A stretch of 36,286 nt of DNA from Desulfobulbaceae bacterium (GTDB lineage Bacteria > Desulfobacterota > Desulfobulbia > Desulfobulbales > Desulfobulbaceae), in assembly GCA_023544645.1 (NCBI GenBank), contig JAMJFO010000036.1, forward strand, positions 1 through 36,286, written 5' to 3'. The translations under genes and the position numbers were made by a program. Below, piece by piece: positions 16,001-22,498 of this stretch. The notes beneath the pieces are model-generated. The model made no database searches, was not told the DNA's origin, and worked only from the letters and a program-made list of their open reading frames with translations. How positions within the stretch are numbered: the first letter of the stretch is position 1; every line of letters begins with the position of its first letter.

Positions 16001-18037
16001 GGTCCGGCGGCCGATGACATCCTTGAGGGCATTGACGACTTTTTCGATGAAGATCACGAGGTAGAGCCGGAAACAGAACCGCCCGAAGAAGTGCCGGTGG
16101 CCGGTGAAATGTCCGAAGACCTTGATGAGGAAACGGCTTTTTCCGAGGAAGAAATTGCCGATGAAGATACAGTCGCGGCCCATCCCGGAGAATTACTGAG
16201 TGATGAAGAACTGCTCGAGGAAATTGAAGGACCTACAGTCGGGGAACAAATACCACCTCAGGCACAGACACTGCTCTCCGAGTTTGAAGGCGCGGAGGAA
16301 GTTCTTTCCTCCCTGCCGGAGGATCAACAGGCCGAAGAGGAGTTGTTCAGAAAGCTTGAAGGCGCCATTTCTGCAGAGGAAGAAAAGGCGGAAGATATTG
16401 AAGACCTGTCGGTTGATGAGGATATATTTGATGAGTCTGAAACAGCTGAAGCACCAGCAGAAACTCCGCCCCAACGCCGGGAGCTGTTCCAGAAACTGAG
16501 CCACGCCCTGCAGTCACTGGAAGAAGAATCCGAGTTCGAGGATTCTGAAGAAGTTGCGGCAGAACCGGCAACCCCATCGCCTGAAGCGGAATTTGACCAT
16601 ACACTTTTTGACAGGCTCATCAGCGCGCTCGAAACTCCATCGGAACAGGCGGAAATATCCGGTGCCAGGCCCATGGATCATGTCCTGGAAGAAATTCTAT
16701 CCAGCAAGCCCGTTAAAGCGGAGCATGCCAAACCCGTTGCTGACACCCTCCCCGGAAAACTGGCGCCTTCAGAGATCAGGCAGATTATCCGCATGGATAC
16801 CGATAAGGTCGATCACCTGATGAACCAGTTGGGGGAGTTGAACGCCAACCGCTCCACCCTGATCCGCCTCCAGGCCGAAATGGACGACCTGCATCATCAT
16901 TATCGTGAAATGGACGGCTTGAGTAAACAGGAGCTTAAACCGTTAAAAGACCTTATTTTCCGTCTTGGTGATACCAGCACATCCCTGCACAGACTTTCCA
17001 GCGAAATCCGCGAAGGCATCCTGAAGGTGAAAACAGTCCCCATCGGATTGCTTTTCGACCGCTATCATCAATATATCAACACCTTGGCCGCTGCTGCCAA
17101 CAAGCAGGTTGAGCTGGAAATTGCCGGTGCAGATACCGAGCTGGAGAAAGTTGTTGCCGATGAAATTTCCGAGCCGCTGTCCCACCTCATCAGCAATATG
17201 GTCGAACATGGCATCGAACCGGTTGCCGAACGGAAACAGCTTGGTAAAAACGAAACAGGAAAAATAGAGCTGAAAGCTTATCATCGGGACAATGAAATCG
17301 TTATCAAGATCATGGACGATGGCCGAGGACTCGATATTGCGCAAATAAAGGCCAGAGCGTTGGAACAGGGCCTGTTTACAGGTGACGAACTGTTCAAAAT
17401 GTCTGACAGCGACCTCAAACGCCTTATTCTGCATCCGGGATTCTCAACCGTTGTGGACAAAGGAGAAAAACCCGATTATCGCGGCGAAGGATTGTATATC
17501 GTCAACAAGAGTATAGAAAAACTCAAGGGAAACATCGACATCAGATCCAGAAAAGGCAAAGGGACTCTTCTCCAGATCAGTATCCCGCTGAACCTGTTGG
17601 TCATTAAGGCGCTGAAGACCAGGGCCGGGAAAGAAATCATGGCCCTTCCCGTCAACTGTATCGATGAAATCCTCAAGGTGCGCAACGATGATATCCATGA
17701 AGAGAACGGCCGCAGGATCATCACGATCCGTGACACGACTCTGCCTGTTTTCAGCCTGACGGAGATTTTCAATATCGAACCTGTTGCGAGGCCGGATGAA
17801 CGGACGTATATCATCATTGTCAAGGCTGAAGGGCGATCCATCGGCCTGATCGTTGATGAAACCCTTGGGCTGGAAGAGATCGTCATCAAACCCCTTGGCG
17901 AATTTCTCCGCCGGAAAAGCGGATTTTCCGGGGCAACAATTATCAGTGACGGCAACATCTCCCTTATCCCGGATATTGCCGAATTGATGCGCATTGCGGC
18001 AGAACATCAGCCCATTGTTGAAGAAAGCATGGCCTGA
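13076..18037 (+). CDS. Giant CheA-like histidine kinase with acidic repeat linker
   Basis: A 1653-residue protein, over twice the usual CheA length. Residues 1-130 are an Hpt/P1 domain with phospho-site His46 in SVHSIKNAA. Two related modules (about 167-270 and 380-485, both containing GKLQSSANYM) are Hpt-like but lack His at that position. Residues about 490-1225 are an extremely Glu/Asp-rich linker with internal repeats. From about 1231 come the dimerisation helices, the ATPase (N-box HLISNMVEHGIE, DDGRGLD, PGFST, RGEGLYIV) and a C-terminal CheW-like domain from about 1500. The kinase should phosphorylate its own His46 in an MCP array. AGGA lies eight bases before the ATG. The output partner is not evident, since no intact CheY is nearby. 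Confidence 0.9.
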   Translation: MVDSARFATFTEKAKQNIDQIKIGLLRHDRHPKDREFLNDISKSVHSIKNAALAANLPRITELCHNLENLINLIKEEKKELHQEIIITIAACKDRLIKFIFELETVQMERAKVKDLVNRIQQHIDDYKMAEFPETAPALSGVDSSAEPEPAPSAEVESSLLPEEVINKDYDKELFQIFIGQVQENISLLRTLTDSFPDASNQTKIISQCSDLAGKLQSSANYMSYNRLADFYLQWVAELEMAGVELSMGNPVNLDFMDQNIKKIAELFPEINDVPADPAELQKAEEPSIQASAEPNYKEVEFSADADDMQEMFGTLDEIEDEEFEGEEEPIAALSGEISPEEEEAMAAGESSKPLAVRKQARGKKTIEIDSSFLEDEKQSEGYDEELFQIFVQQLQENISQLQNLTDSFAGEPNKSNIIDKCSNLVGKLQSSANYMGYERLAEFYLQWIAELEMTGVELSIGSDISFDFMQEKIDRIVGLFPEAGGSPSARPQQIPAEKAPVPEPVIAREEISGPDAETASPDDHEVAKVAGEIPVPGTAAEIFEDNEEEDEEEPLAEGIEPIAGLSDEELVEADGITGAMFDEQPETADTEEPERGEFSEAVDEKLESFFADIKEPESDEDLESSFMAIASLSEEEPEEETPSGEIASIAGLSDLQEDEPEETVDSLFEENHGVVAEEAKSGEFKDDLDEELDSFFADLQESPEEDRETSFTGIASVSEEGGEPPAPAAKTPASADVDANALFDEEKEEEPLADGVEPIAGVPDEEAEGFGEISGALFDEHPAAPAAEEPERGEFSEAVDDQLESFFADIEEPEGDEDLESSFMEIASFSGDDQEEETVFTAEPPGSPVADELFAEEEEKELPTAGTEGSGDASAALFEREPDTEYGAETTEAEIAAPAADDILEGIDAFFDEEHEAEPDAEPPVEAPVAREVSEDFEAIFTETESEESAEASLTLPRETGAEGLESAAEEEVAGPAADDILEGIDDFFDEDHEVEPETEPPEEVPVAGEMSEDLDEETAFSEEEIADEDTVAAHPGELLSDEELLEEIEGPTVGEQIPPQAQTLLSEFEGAEEVLSSLPEDQQAEEELFRKLEGAISAEEEKAEDIEDLSVDEDIFDESETAEAPAETPPQRRELFQKLSHALQSLEEESEFEDSEEVAAEPATPSPEAEFDHTLFDRLISALETPSEQAEISGARPMDHVLEEILSSKPVKAEHAKPVADTLPGKLAPSEIRQIIRMDTDKVDHLMNQLGELNANRSTLIRLQAEMDDLHHHYREMDGLSKQELKPLKDLIFRLGDTSTSLHRLSSEIREGILKVKTVPIGLLFDRYHQYINTLAAAANKQVELEIAGADTELEKVVADEISEPLSHLISNMVEHGIEPVAERKQLGKNETGKIELKAYHRDNEIVIKIMDDGRGLDIAQIKARALEQGLFTGDELFKMSDSDLKRLILHPGFSTVVDKGEKPDYRGEGLYIVNKSIEKLKGNIDIRSRKGKGTLLQISIPLNLLVIKALKTRAGKEIMALPVNCIDEILKVRNDDIHEENGRRIITIRDTTLPVFSLTEIFNIEPVARPDERTYIIIVKAEGRSIGLIVDETLGLEEIVIKPLGEFLRRKSGFSGATIISDGNISLIPDIAELMRIAAEHQPIVEESMA
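14733..14983 (+). repeat. Intragenic repeat copy 1 in the CheA linker
   Basis: This encodes EEPLAEGIEPIAGLSDEE through the ERGEFSEAVDEKLESFFADI segment to SSFMAIASLS. The second copy lies exactly 591 bases (197 codons) downstream and is strongly similar at DNA level, especially from 14851 on. This points to an in-frame duplication rather than convergence on acidic sequence. A looser third version of the ESFFADI module begins near 15118. Confidence 0.75.
15324..15574 (+). repeat. Intragenic repeat copy 2 in the CheA linker
   Basis: This matches copy 1 at a constant offset of 591 bases: EEPLADGVEPIAGVPDEE, ERGEFSEAVDDQLESFFADI, SSFMEIASFS. Further downstream, near 15776 and 16010, a different pair of modules (ADDILEGIDxFF) repeats. 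The linker therefore consists of several short repeated helical motifs set in acidic spacer. Confidence 0.75.
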
Positions 18038-18085
18038 AATTTTTACAGGATTGCACAGGCTAAATGAAAATGCGGACACAAAACC

Positions 18086-18178
18086 ATGATTGATCAAGGT
18101 AATGAAAAAATGGTTTCAGACAACCATGCAGCAGACGCCATCGCTGCCGAAGCAGGTCGCGGAAGGATCAACATATGA
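18086..18178 (+). CDS. Possible 30-residue peptide upstream of the ParA gene
   Basis: A short frame of 30 codons whose TGA overlaps the ATG of the ParA gene (ATGA, 18175-18178). It encodes an ordinary soluble composition (MIDQGNEKMVSDNHAADA then IAAEAG...) with no recognisable domain. Its start has only a weak ribosome-binding site, while ParA has its own GGAAGG. It could be a coupling leader peptide or chance. The overlap is the only real evidence. Confidence 0.3.
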   Translation: MIDQGNEKMVSDNHAADAIAAEAGRGRINI

Positions 18179-19104
18179 TCATCACCTGTGAAAAATGCAA
18201 CGCCAGGTATGACCTGGATGTCTCAAGCATCCGCAAGCCTTCTTTCAAAGTCCGCTGCGCGCAGTGCAACCACGGGTTCACGGTTCACAAGCCGGCGGAA
18301 CCGGAAACGGATATTTCCCTGAGCGAAGCAGTGCGGCCGGATCATGACCACCTGGTTGTCTCCATCAGCAACCAGAAAGGAGGTGTGGCCAAGACATCCA
18401 CCTGCATGAACCTGGGCCTGTCCCTCTCAAAACTGGGTAAAAAAGTTCTGCTGATTGATTTTGATGTACAAGCCAACCTGACCACTTCCCTTGACCTTTC
18501 GCCGAACCTGCCGTCCTTCTTTGATGTTCTCAATTCGGGGATCGAAAATATCAGCCGGCACATCCATGAAACCTCAATCCCTGACCTGAACATCCTGCCC
18601 GCCAACAGCAGGATGGCCCTGCTGGGCAAGCAGTATATGCATACACCCAACTTTGAATTCATGCTGCGCGACAGTTTGAAATGGGTGAATAACAGCTTTG
18701 ATTACATCCTGATCGATACGCCGCCGGCCATAGGCTACTGTACCCTGAATGCCCTGATGGCATCGGACCATGTCATTATCCCCACCCCCTGCGAGTATCT
18801 CTCCATGCATGGAATCCACAAGATAGAGGAGATTATCCGGATCGTCAAAAGGCGGACGGGGAGCAATATCGACTACACCATCCTGATAGCCATGCATGAT
18901 CCGCGTAGTGTTGCTTCCAGGGTCATCTTCAAAAAGATCGGGGACATGTTCAAGGATAAGGTTTTCAAAACCACCATCGAGCTGGACGAAAAAATAAAAG
19001 AATCGCAGATCCTGCATCAACCGGTCCATATCTACGACCCGAAAAGCAGCTCCGCCAGACAGTACATGGAACTGGCGCAGGAATTCCTTGACCGGACATC
19101 CTGA
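18175..19104 (+). CDS. ParA-family ATPase with N-terminal MJ0042-type zinc ribbon
   Basis: A 309-residue protein. Residues 1-40 are a zinc ribbon with CEKC (5-8) and CAQC (28-31), typical of the MJ0042 family. After a short acidic linker comes a ParA/MinD-type ATPase: deviant Walker A NQKGGVAKTST at 66-76, Walker A' LLIDFDVQANLT, and Walker B YILIDTPPAIG. ParA-like ATPases placed within chemotaxis operons are known to position or segregate receptor arrays (ParC and PpfA), and this is the likely role here. GGAAGG eight bases before the ATG supports the start. A ParB-type partner is absent, as expected for such cytoplasmic positioning systems. The zinc ribbon on the N terminus is unusual. Confidence 0.88.
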   Translation: MIITCEKCNARYDLDVSSIRKPSFKVRCAQCNHGFTVHKPAEPETDISLSEAVRPDHDHLVVSISNQKGGVAKTSTCMNLGLSLSKLGKKVLLIDFDVQANLTTSLDLSPNLPSFFDVLNSGIENISRHIHETSIPDLNILPANSRMALLGKQYMHTPNFEFMLRDSLKWVNNSFDYILIDTPPAIGYCTLNALMASDHVIIPTPCEYLSMHGIHKIEEIIRIVKRRTGSNIDYTILIAMHDPRSVASRVIFKKIGDMFKDKVFKTTIELDEKIKESQILHQPVHIYDPKSSSARQYMELAQEFLDRTS

Positions 19105-19267
19105 ACAATTTCATTTTCCCAAGGCTCTGTAATATCCTTACCGGGTTCCAGTGGCAATCACATATACTCTTGCCCTGATAGATGATATAGTGACTGAAAT
19201 AGCAGTATAATCCTGTTTTCCTCAATACCGCACCCAACTGTGCCGACTATGGTGATCCACTGAATCC

Positions 19268-20053
19268 ATGCTTTCCGTTAAATTAACAAAAGAACGCTCC
19301 ATGCTCTTGTATGCGGCCTGGAAGGCCCTGCTTTTTGCTTTTCTGCTCACCTTTGCCATAAGCTTTGCCGCCGGGATCATCCTGATTACAATAATAGACA
19401 TCAGCCCTGAAGCCATATATCAGATTTCCAGCAAACGAATATCGTATATTTTTCCTGTTATTGAATCCGGCGTTAAAGCAGGCATCGATCCCGGGCTGCT
19501 GATATTTCTCTGGAACTCGCTGGGGGCACTGGCCACCATCTCCTTTATTTATACCGCAACATTTTTTGATCCCCACAAAATCTCCCGGTTTCCCCGGGGA
19601 CTGCGCAAAATATTCTGCGGCCGGACCAGGATGAAGATTTTCTGTTTTCTGCCCGGCTGCCAGCCCATTGCCGAAGAATCCCTGCGCAGACTGTATGTCT
19701 GGCTCATGGTCCCACTGCTGGGCATGATACTGCTCGGAGTGGAGACCGGATTCTCTGTTTCCACCTCGACATTTCTTTTTGATTCCGCACCCCTTGCCTT
19801 CATATCATTGCTGCCGCATGGAATCATCGAAATCCCTGCCATTGCCCTGGCCGGAGCGGTCAGTTTTTCCGCCCACCTGCTGATGCAGGAGGAAACACCT
19901 GAAACAATGACAGATGAAATGTTTGGCAGGATTGAAGCCCATAAAAAAGAACTGCCAATCATGCTTATCGGATTTTCAGTTCTCCTCAGCCTGTTCTCCG
20001 CGGGCCTCATCGAAGCCCATGTAACAGGGAGGATCATGGCTTTGCTGAGTTGA
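19268..20053 (+). CDS. SpoIIM/DUF95-family integral membrane protein
   Basis: A 261-residue polytopic protein with about five hydrophobic segments. The signature LLPHGIIEIPAIALAGAV near residues 178-195 is the hallmark PHG-x-x-EIPA-x-x-LAG of the stage II sporulation M (DUF95) family, which is widespread outside spore-formers and of unclear function there. In spore-formers SpoIIM belongs to the engulfment peptidoglycan machinery. No sporulation context exists here. It follows the ParA gene after 163 bases on the same strand and may or may not belong to that unit. No clear terminator separates them. Confidence 0.85.
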   Translation: MLSVKLTKERSMLLYAAWKALLFAFLLTFAISFAAGIILITIIDISPEAIYQISSKRISYIFPVIESGVKAGIDPGLLIFLWNSLGALATISFIYTATFFDPHKISRFPRGLRKIFCGRTRMKIFCFLPGCQPIAEESLRRLYVWLMVPLLGMILLGVETGFSVSTSTFLFDSAPLAFISLLPHGIIEIPAIALAGAVSFSAHLLMQEETPETMTDEMFGRIEAHKKELPIMLIGFSVLLSLFSAGLIEAHVTGRIMALLS

Positions 20054-20247
20054 ATTCAGGCACGGAAGGTTTACCCTGCCCCTTTCAAAACAAGGTTGAA
20101 AACACTGATAAAATTCGGCCAACTCCCCTCTGTTTACTGCCTGACTGAAAATCGTCTGGCAAATAACGCTGTATTCTGGTACAAAGAATCTTCATGAATG
20201 TAGCCTAAGCTTGCAAAGCACCAGGCTAACAATCACAAATCCCGAGT

Positions 20248-20324
20248 GGGCGGGTAGCTCAGCTGGATAGAGTGTTGGCCTCCGAAGCCAAAGGCCGCGG
20301 GTTCGAATCCCGCCTCGCCCACCA
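20248..20324 (+). tRNA. tRNA-Arg (anticodon CCG), CCA encoded
   Basis: A full cloverleaf of 77 bases. The acceptor GGGCGGG pairs with CTCGCCC with one G-U. The D-arm is GCTC...GAGT. The anticodon stem TTGGC/GCCAA carries loop CTCCGAA (anticodon CCG). The variable loop is AGGCC, the T-arm is GCGGG/CCCGC with TTCGAAT, the discriminator is A, and CCA is encoded. It sits at the left edge of the toxin-antitoxin island, the usual position of an integration target. Confidence 0.95.
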
Positions 20325-20334
20325 AAAAATAAAG

Positions 20335-20369
20335 AAAATCCGAGAAGTAACAAGCTTCTCGGATTTTTT
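20335..20369 (+). terminator. Rho-independent terminator of tRNA-Arg
   Basis: A perfect 13-bp stem: AAAATCCGAGAAG at 20335-20347 pairs with CTTCTCGGATTTT starting at 20355. The loop is seven bases, and a T-run continues past the stem. It lies 10 bases after the CCA end. Confidence 0.85.
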
Positions 20370-20890
20370 GTTTTTTCCCAAAATACCCCCTTTTTTGCCC
20401 CCGAGTGTCCCATGAGTGTCCCAAGTATCACCACGTGTTACCACGTAGAAACGATGGGTTGTCCCAAGTGTCCCATGTGTCCCGTTGACGAGCAGTTTCA
20501 CAAAAAAAAATTGCGCTGTCCGCAACCATAGAGTATCTTTGAGTATTTTCCGCTGTGCGGTTGTACCCGAGAGTAGACTGCCGCACAGTAACCGCCTCGT
20601 GGAATGATGCGGAATAGCTGGGCCCTTGTGGTCCTTGAATTTTAGGAACCTTGTGGCCGCCGATTCTTGACGGCCCCTTGCTTGCCTGACGCCGGTAGCC
20701 CGCTAGGCAAGTGAACGTTTGCGACACACACTTTTTTCACCGGCGGCAATCCACCGGAATACACTCGAACCCCATCAGGCGCCACCCACGCTAGAGGTGC
20801 GCCCGCCCATACCTTGATCAATTTTCTTCAAGTCTAAGCGCTTTCATCTCTTTCGAAGCGCAAGCCTCCGTATTATCCTCTTCCGCTTGC
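20370..20890. other. 521-base region without a convincing gene, left end of the island
   Basis: The left part carries the GTGTCCCA repeats listed separately. The middle has minus-strand open frames without any family resemblance. Just before the AbrB fragment, a minus-strand frame of 30 codons (stop at 20818-20820) with plausible codon use (KEMKALRLEEN at its end) is cut by the duplication junction at 20902. It may be the 3' end of a lost gene. Nothing else is supported. Confidence 0.5.
20405..20484. repeat. Five GTGTCCCA-type direct repeats, possible integrase arm-binding sites
   Basis: GTGTCCCA occurs at 20405 and 20416 (11-base spacing). Variants TTGTCCCA, GTGTCCCA and GTGTCCCG occur at 20459, 20468 and 20477 (9-base spacing). 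The cluster starts 80 bases past the 3' end of tRNA-Arg. Short direct repeats at near-helical spacing beside a tRNA 3' end resemble arm-type sites of tyrosine integrases. No integrase gene is present to confirm this. Confidence 0.45.
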
Positions 20891-21073
20891 TCAGGGAAGC
20901 TGTTCATCAAATTCATCGATTGAGGGTGGGGTAATGCTTTTTAAAATTACAACGTCTTTGTCGCCAACAACGATGAACTGGGAACCAGCTTTTAAATTTA
21001 GATTTCTACGAATATTCTCCGGAATTACGACTTGCCCTTTTGACGACATTTTTGTGGTGGATACGTTTGCCAT
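20891..21073 (-). pseudogene. Truncated AbrB-family antitoxin (duplicate copy)
   Basis: The first 53 or so residues are the same AbrB/SpoVT swapped-hairpin DNA-binding domain as the full copy at 21790-22053 (TTKMSSKGQVVIPENIRR). Identity stops at the shared DEFDE, after which it reads QLP and ends, so the protein is 60 residues instead of 87. The C-terminal part expected to contact the toxin is missing. The promoter, palindromic operator and GGAGG ribosome-binding site are all duplicated too. The fragment may still bind the operators. Confidence 0.8.
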
Positions 21074-21342
21074 GATGAGCCTCCAAAAATATATCTTTCT
21101 TACATGTAAGATTATACTGCGACTGACTCCAAATGGCAATACTGGGATCATTTTAGATATGAAGTTTTTTTGGGAAAAGTTGTTCCGGCGGTTAAACTCA
21201 TGTCAAAGAGCATTTCGGCGGCCGGCGGCTCTCGCGGGCGGCCCTCAACAAGGCGTTTCGCCAGGTCGAAAAAGATATGGAAGGCTGGGAGGAGGTCGAC
21301 TCTGCCAAGATCCGGGAATGGTAATCCGGACCGGCAGTCCGC
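20902..21342. repeat. Direct repeat, copy A (about 440 bases)
   Basis: Nearly identical to 21882-22321 at an offset of 980 bases, with a handful of substitutions and one one-base indel (near 21285). It includes the abrB 5' part, its promoter and operator, and a plus-strand gene-end fragment. The left junction lies inside the abrB coding sequence. Confidence 0.9.
21099..21139 (-). promoter_or_regulatory. Promoter and palindromic operator of abrB copy A
   Basis: Read on the minus strand: TTGCCA (21139-21134), a 17-base spacer and TATAAT (21116-21111), followed at once by the perfect palindrome CTTACATGTAAG (21099-21110), where transcription should start. Identical to the arrangement at copy B. 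Confidence 0.65.
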
Positions 21343-21388
21343 ATACGTTCACGACCTCAAGTAAACTTTTCTTGTTCCCTTCTATCCT

Positions 21389-21793
21389 TTATTTTAAATA
21401 GTTATCGACGAATTGGCGTGGTTTCAAAATCTCAATATCTTTATAGCCAGATAACTTGAGTAAGTGTTTGTCACCACTGACAATCATCTTGCTTTGACTG
21501 GCTATTGCGCACTCAATAAATTTGTTGTCGTCTGGATCTTCGCATACTGTCTCGGAAATACCTTTTGTCCCAACAAATTCCCCGAAAATCGTGAATAGCT
21601 CAATTATTGGCTCAATGTTTACCGATGGATATGTAGACGAAAGTTCATATCTAACTCTTTGATATTATTCAATTATCTGTTCTGTCAGGACAATTCTGAC
21701 TTTTGATTGCCTCCACGACTTGAGTATTTGCGATGGAGGACCACCGAAAAAAATGCCGGAAATGAAAACATTGGTATCCAGAACAATTTTCAT
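21389..21793 (-). pseudogene. PIN-domain toxin (COG1569-like) broken by a nonsense codon
   Basis: A 134-codon frame. Its start overlaps the AbrB antitoxin stop (ATGA, 21790-21793). The product begins MKIVLDTNVFISGIFFGGPP and continues, after one in-frame TAA, through EDPDDNKFIECA and SGDKHLLKLSGY to FVDNYLK. Those are the PIN ribonuclease acidic motifs (Asp6, the DPDDNKF Asp cluster, the Asp of SGD). The TAA is codon 43 (21665-21667), just after TEQIIE, where family members normally read E-E/Y-R. Only one base separates GAA from TAA. The rest of the frame is intact, so the inactivation looks recent, or it could be a sequencing error. Confidence 0.85.
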
Positions 21794-22053
21794 TTTTTAC
21801 TCCGGACGTTCTTTATTGCCTCCGTAATATCAGCTTTTTTCAGTCCAGCCTTTTTCCCATCCTTCCTTGCTTTGGCGATGAGTTCATCAAATTCATCGAT
21901 TGAGGGTGGGGTAATGCTTTTTAAAATTACAACGTCTTTGTCGCCAACAACGATGAACTGGGAACCAGCTTTTAAATTTAGATTTCTACGAATATTCTCC
22001 GGAATTACGACTTGCCCTTTTGACGACATTTTTGTGGTGGATACGTTTGCCAT
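21790..22053 (-). CDS. AbrB/SpoVT-family antitoxin
   Basis: An 87-residue antitoxin. The N-terminal swapped-hairpin DNA-binding domain reads VSTTKMSSKGQVVIPENI and ends near DKDVVILK. The basic C-terminal helix region (LIAKARKDGKKAGLKKADI) is the usual toxin-wrapping tail. GGAGG six bases before the ATG at 22053 decides the start over longer open options. Its stop overlaps the PIN toxin start, the usual antitoxin-first operon. It should autoregulate through the CTTACATGTAAG palindrome in its promoter. With the toxin gene broken, it may be an orphan antitoxin. Confidence 0.88.
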   Translation of the reverse strand: MANVSTTKMSSKGQVVIPENIRRNLNLKAGSQFIVVGDKDVVILKSITPPSIDEFDELIAKARKDGKKAGLKKADITEAIKNVRSKK

Positions 22054-22321
22054 GATGAGCCTCCAAAAATATATTTTTCTTACATGTAAGATTATACTGC
22101 GACTGACTCCAAATGGCAATACTGGGATCATTTTAGATATGAAGTTTGTTTGGGAAAAGTTGTTCCGGCGGTTAAACTCCTGTCAAAGAGCATTTCGGCG
22201 GCCGGCGGCTCTCGCGGGCGGCCCTCAACAAGGCGTTTCGCCAGGTCGAAAAAGATATGGAAGGCAGGAGGAGGTCGACTCTGCCAAGATCCGGGACTGG
22301 TGATCCGGATCGGCAGACCGC
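21882..22321. repeat. Direct repeat, copy B (about 440 bases)
   Basis: The matching copy of 20902-21342. Copy B continues into a complete abrB, so it is likely the parental one for that gene. For the divergent plus-strand fragment, copy B has a one-base deletion relative to A (GGCAGGAGG against GGCTGGGAGG near 22264), which shifts its frame. Confidence 0.9.
22079..22119 (-). promoter_or_regulatory. Promoter and palindromic operator of the abrB-PIN operon
   Basis: On the minus strand, TTGCCA (22119-22114), a 17-base spacer and TATAAT (22096-22091) form a near-consensus sigma70 promoter. The 12-base perfect palindrome CTTACATGTAAG (22079-22090) sits at the expected start point, ahead of the GGAGG and ATG at 22053. 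This is the expected place for antitoxin autorepression. Confidence 0.7.
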
Positions 22322-22498
22322 TCAAATTGGAAACGCATAGGGAATTGGACAGTGGCTATGATGCCGTTGTGGCATGTTAGTACCGGCCTGGTCGAGCTTC
22401 GCCTCCGGCGGAGCTCAGGCTCAAGGGCTGACATTTGACCGCATTCTTGTCTTTAATGTATTTTTTAATGTTTTCATGATAACCTCCTCTCGAAGTAG
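22120..22498. other. Region of gene debris between two toxin-antitoxin modules
   Basis: It contains the right part of repeat copy B, including a plus-strand gene-end fragment. In copy A that fragment reads as about 40 residues, ALNKAFRQVEKDMEGWEEVD then SAKIREW and a stop. I do not recognise the family. Next to 22498, a minus-strand AGGAGG with an ATG (22478) opens only an 18-codon frame, probably the cut start of another lost gene. No intact gene is seen. Confidence 0.45.

Noticed and set aside
14407-16674. Long Ser-rich minus-strand frames opposite the CheA linker
   Set aside because: They are antisense shadows of Glu/Asp-rich codons (GAA, GAG and GAT read as TTC, CTC and ATC or as Ser codons in other frames).
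20192-20525. Several minus-strand open frames across the tRNA-Arg gene (for example one containing GFEPAAFGFGGQHSI)
   Set aside because: They are the translated antisense of tRNA-Arg and its flanks, a well-known source of false proteins in databases. The cloverleaf explains the sequence.
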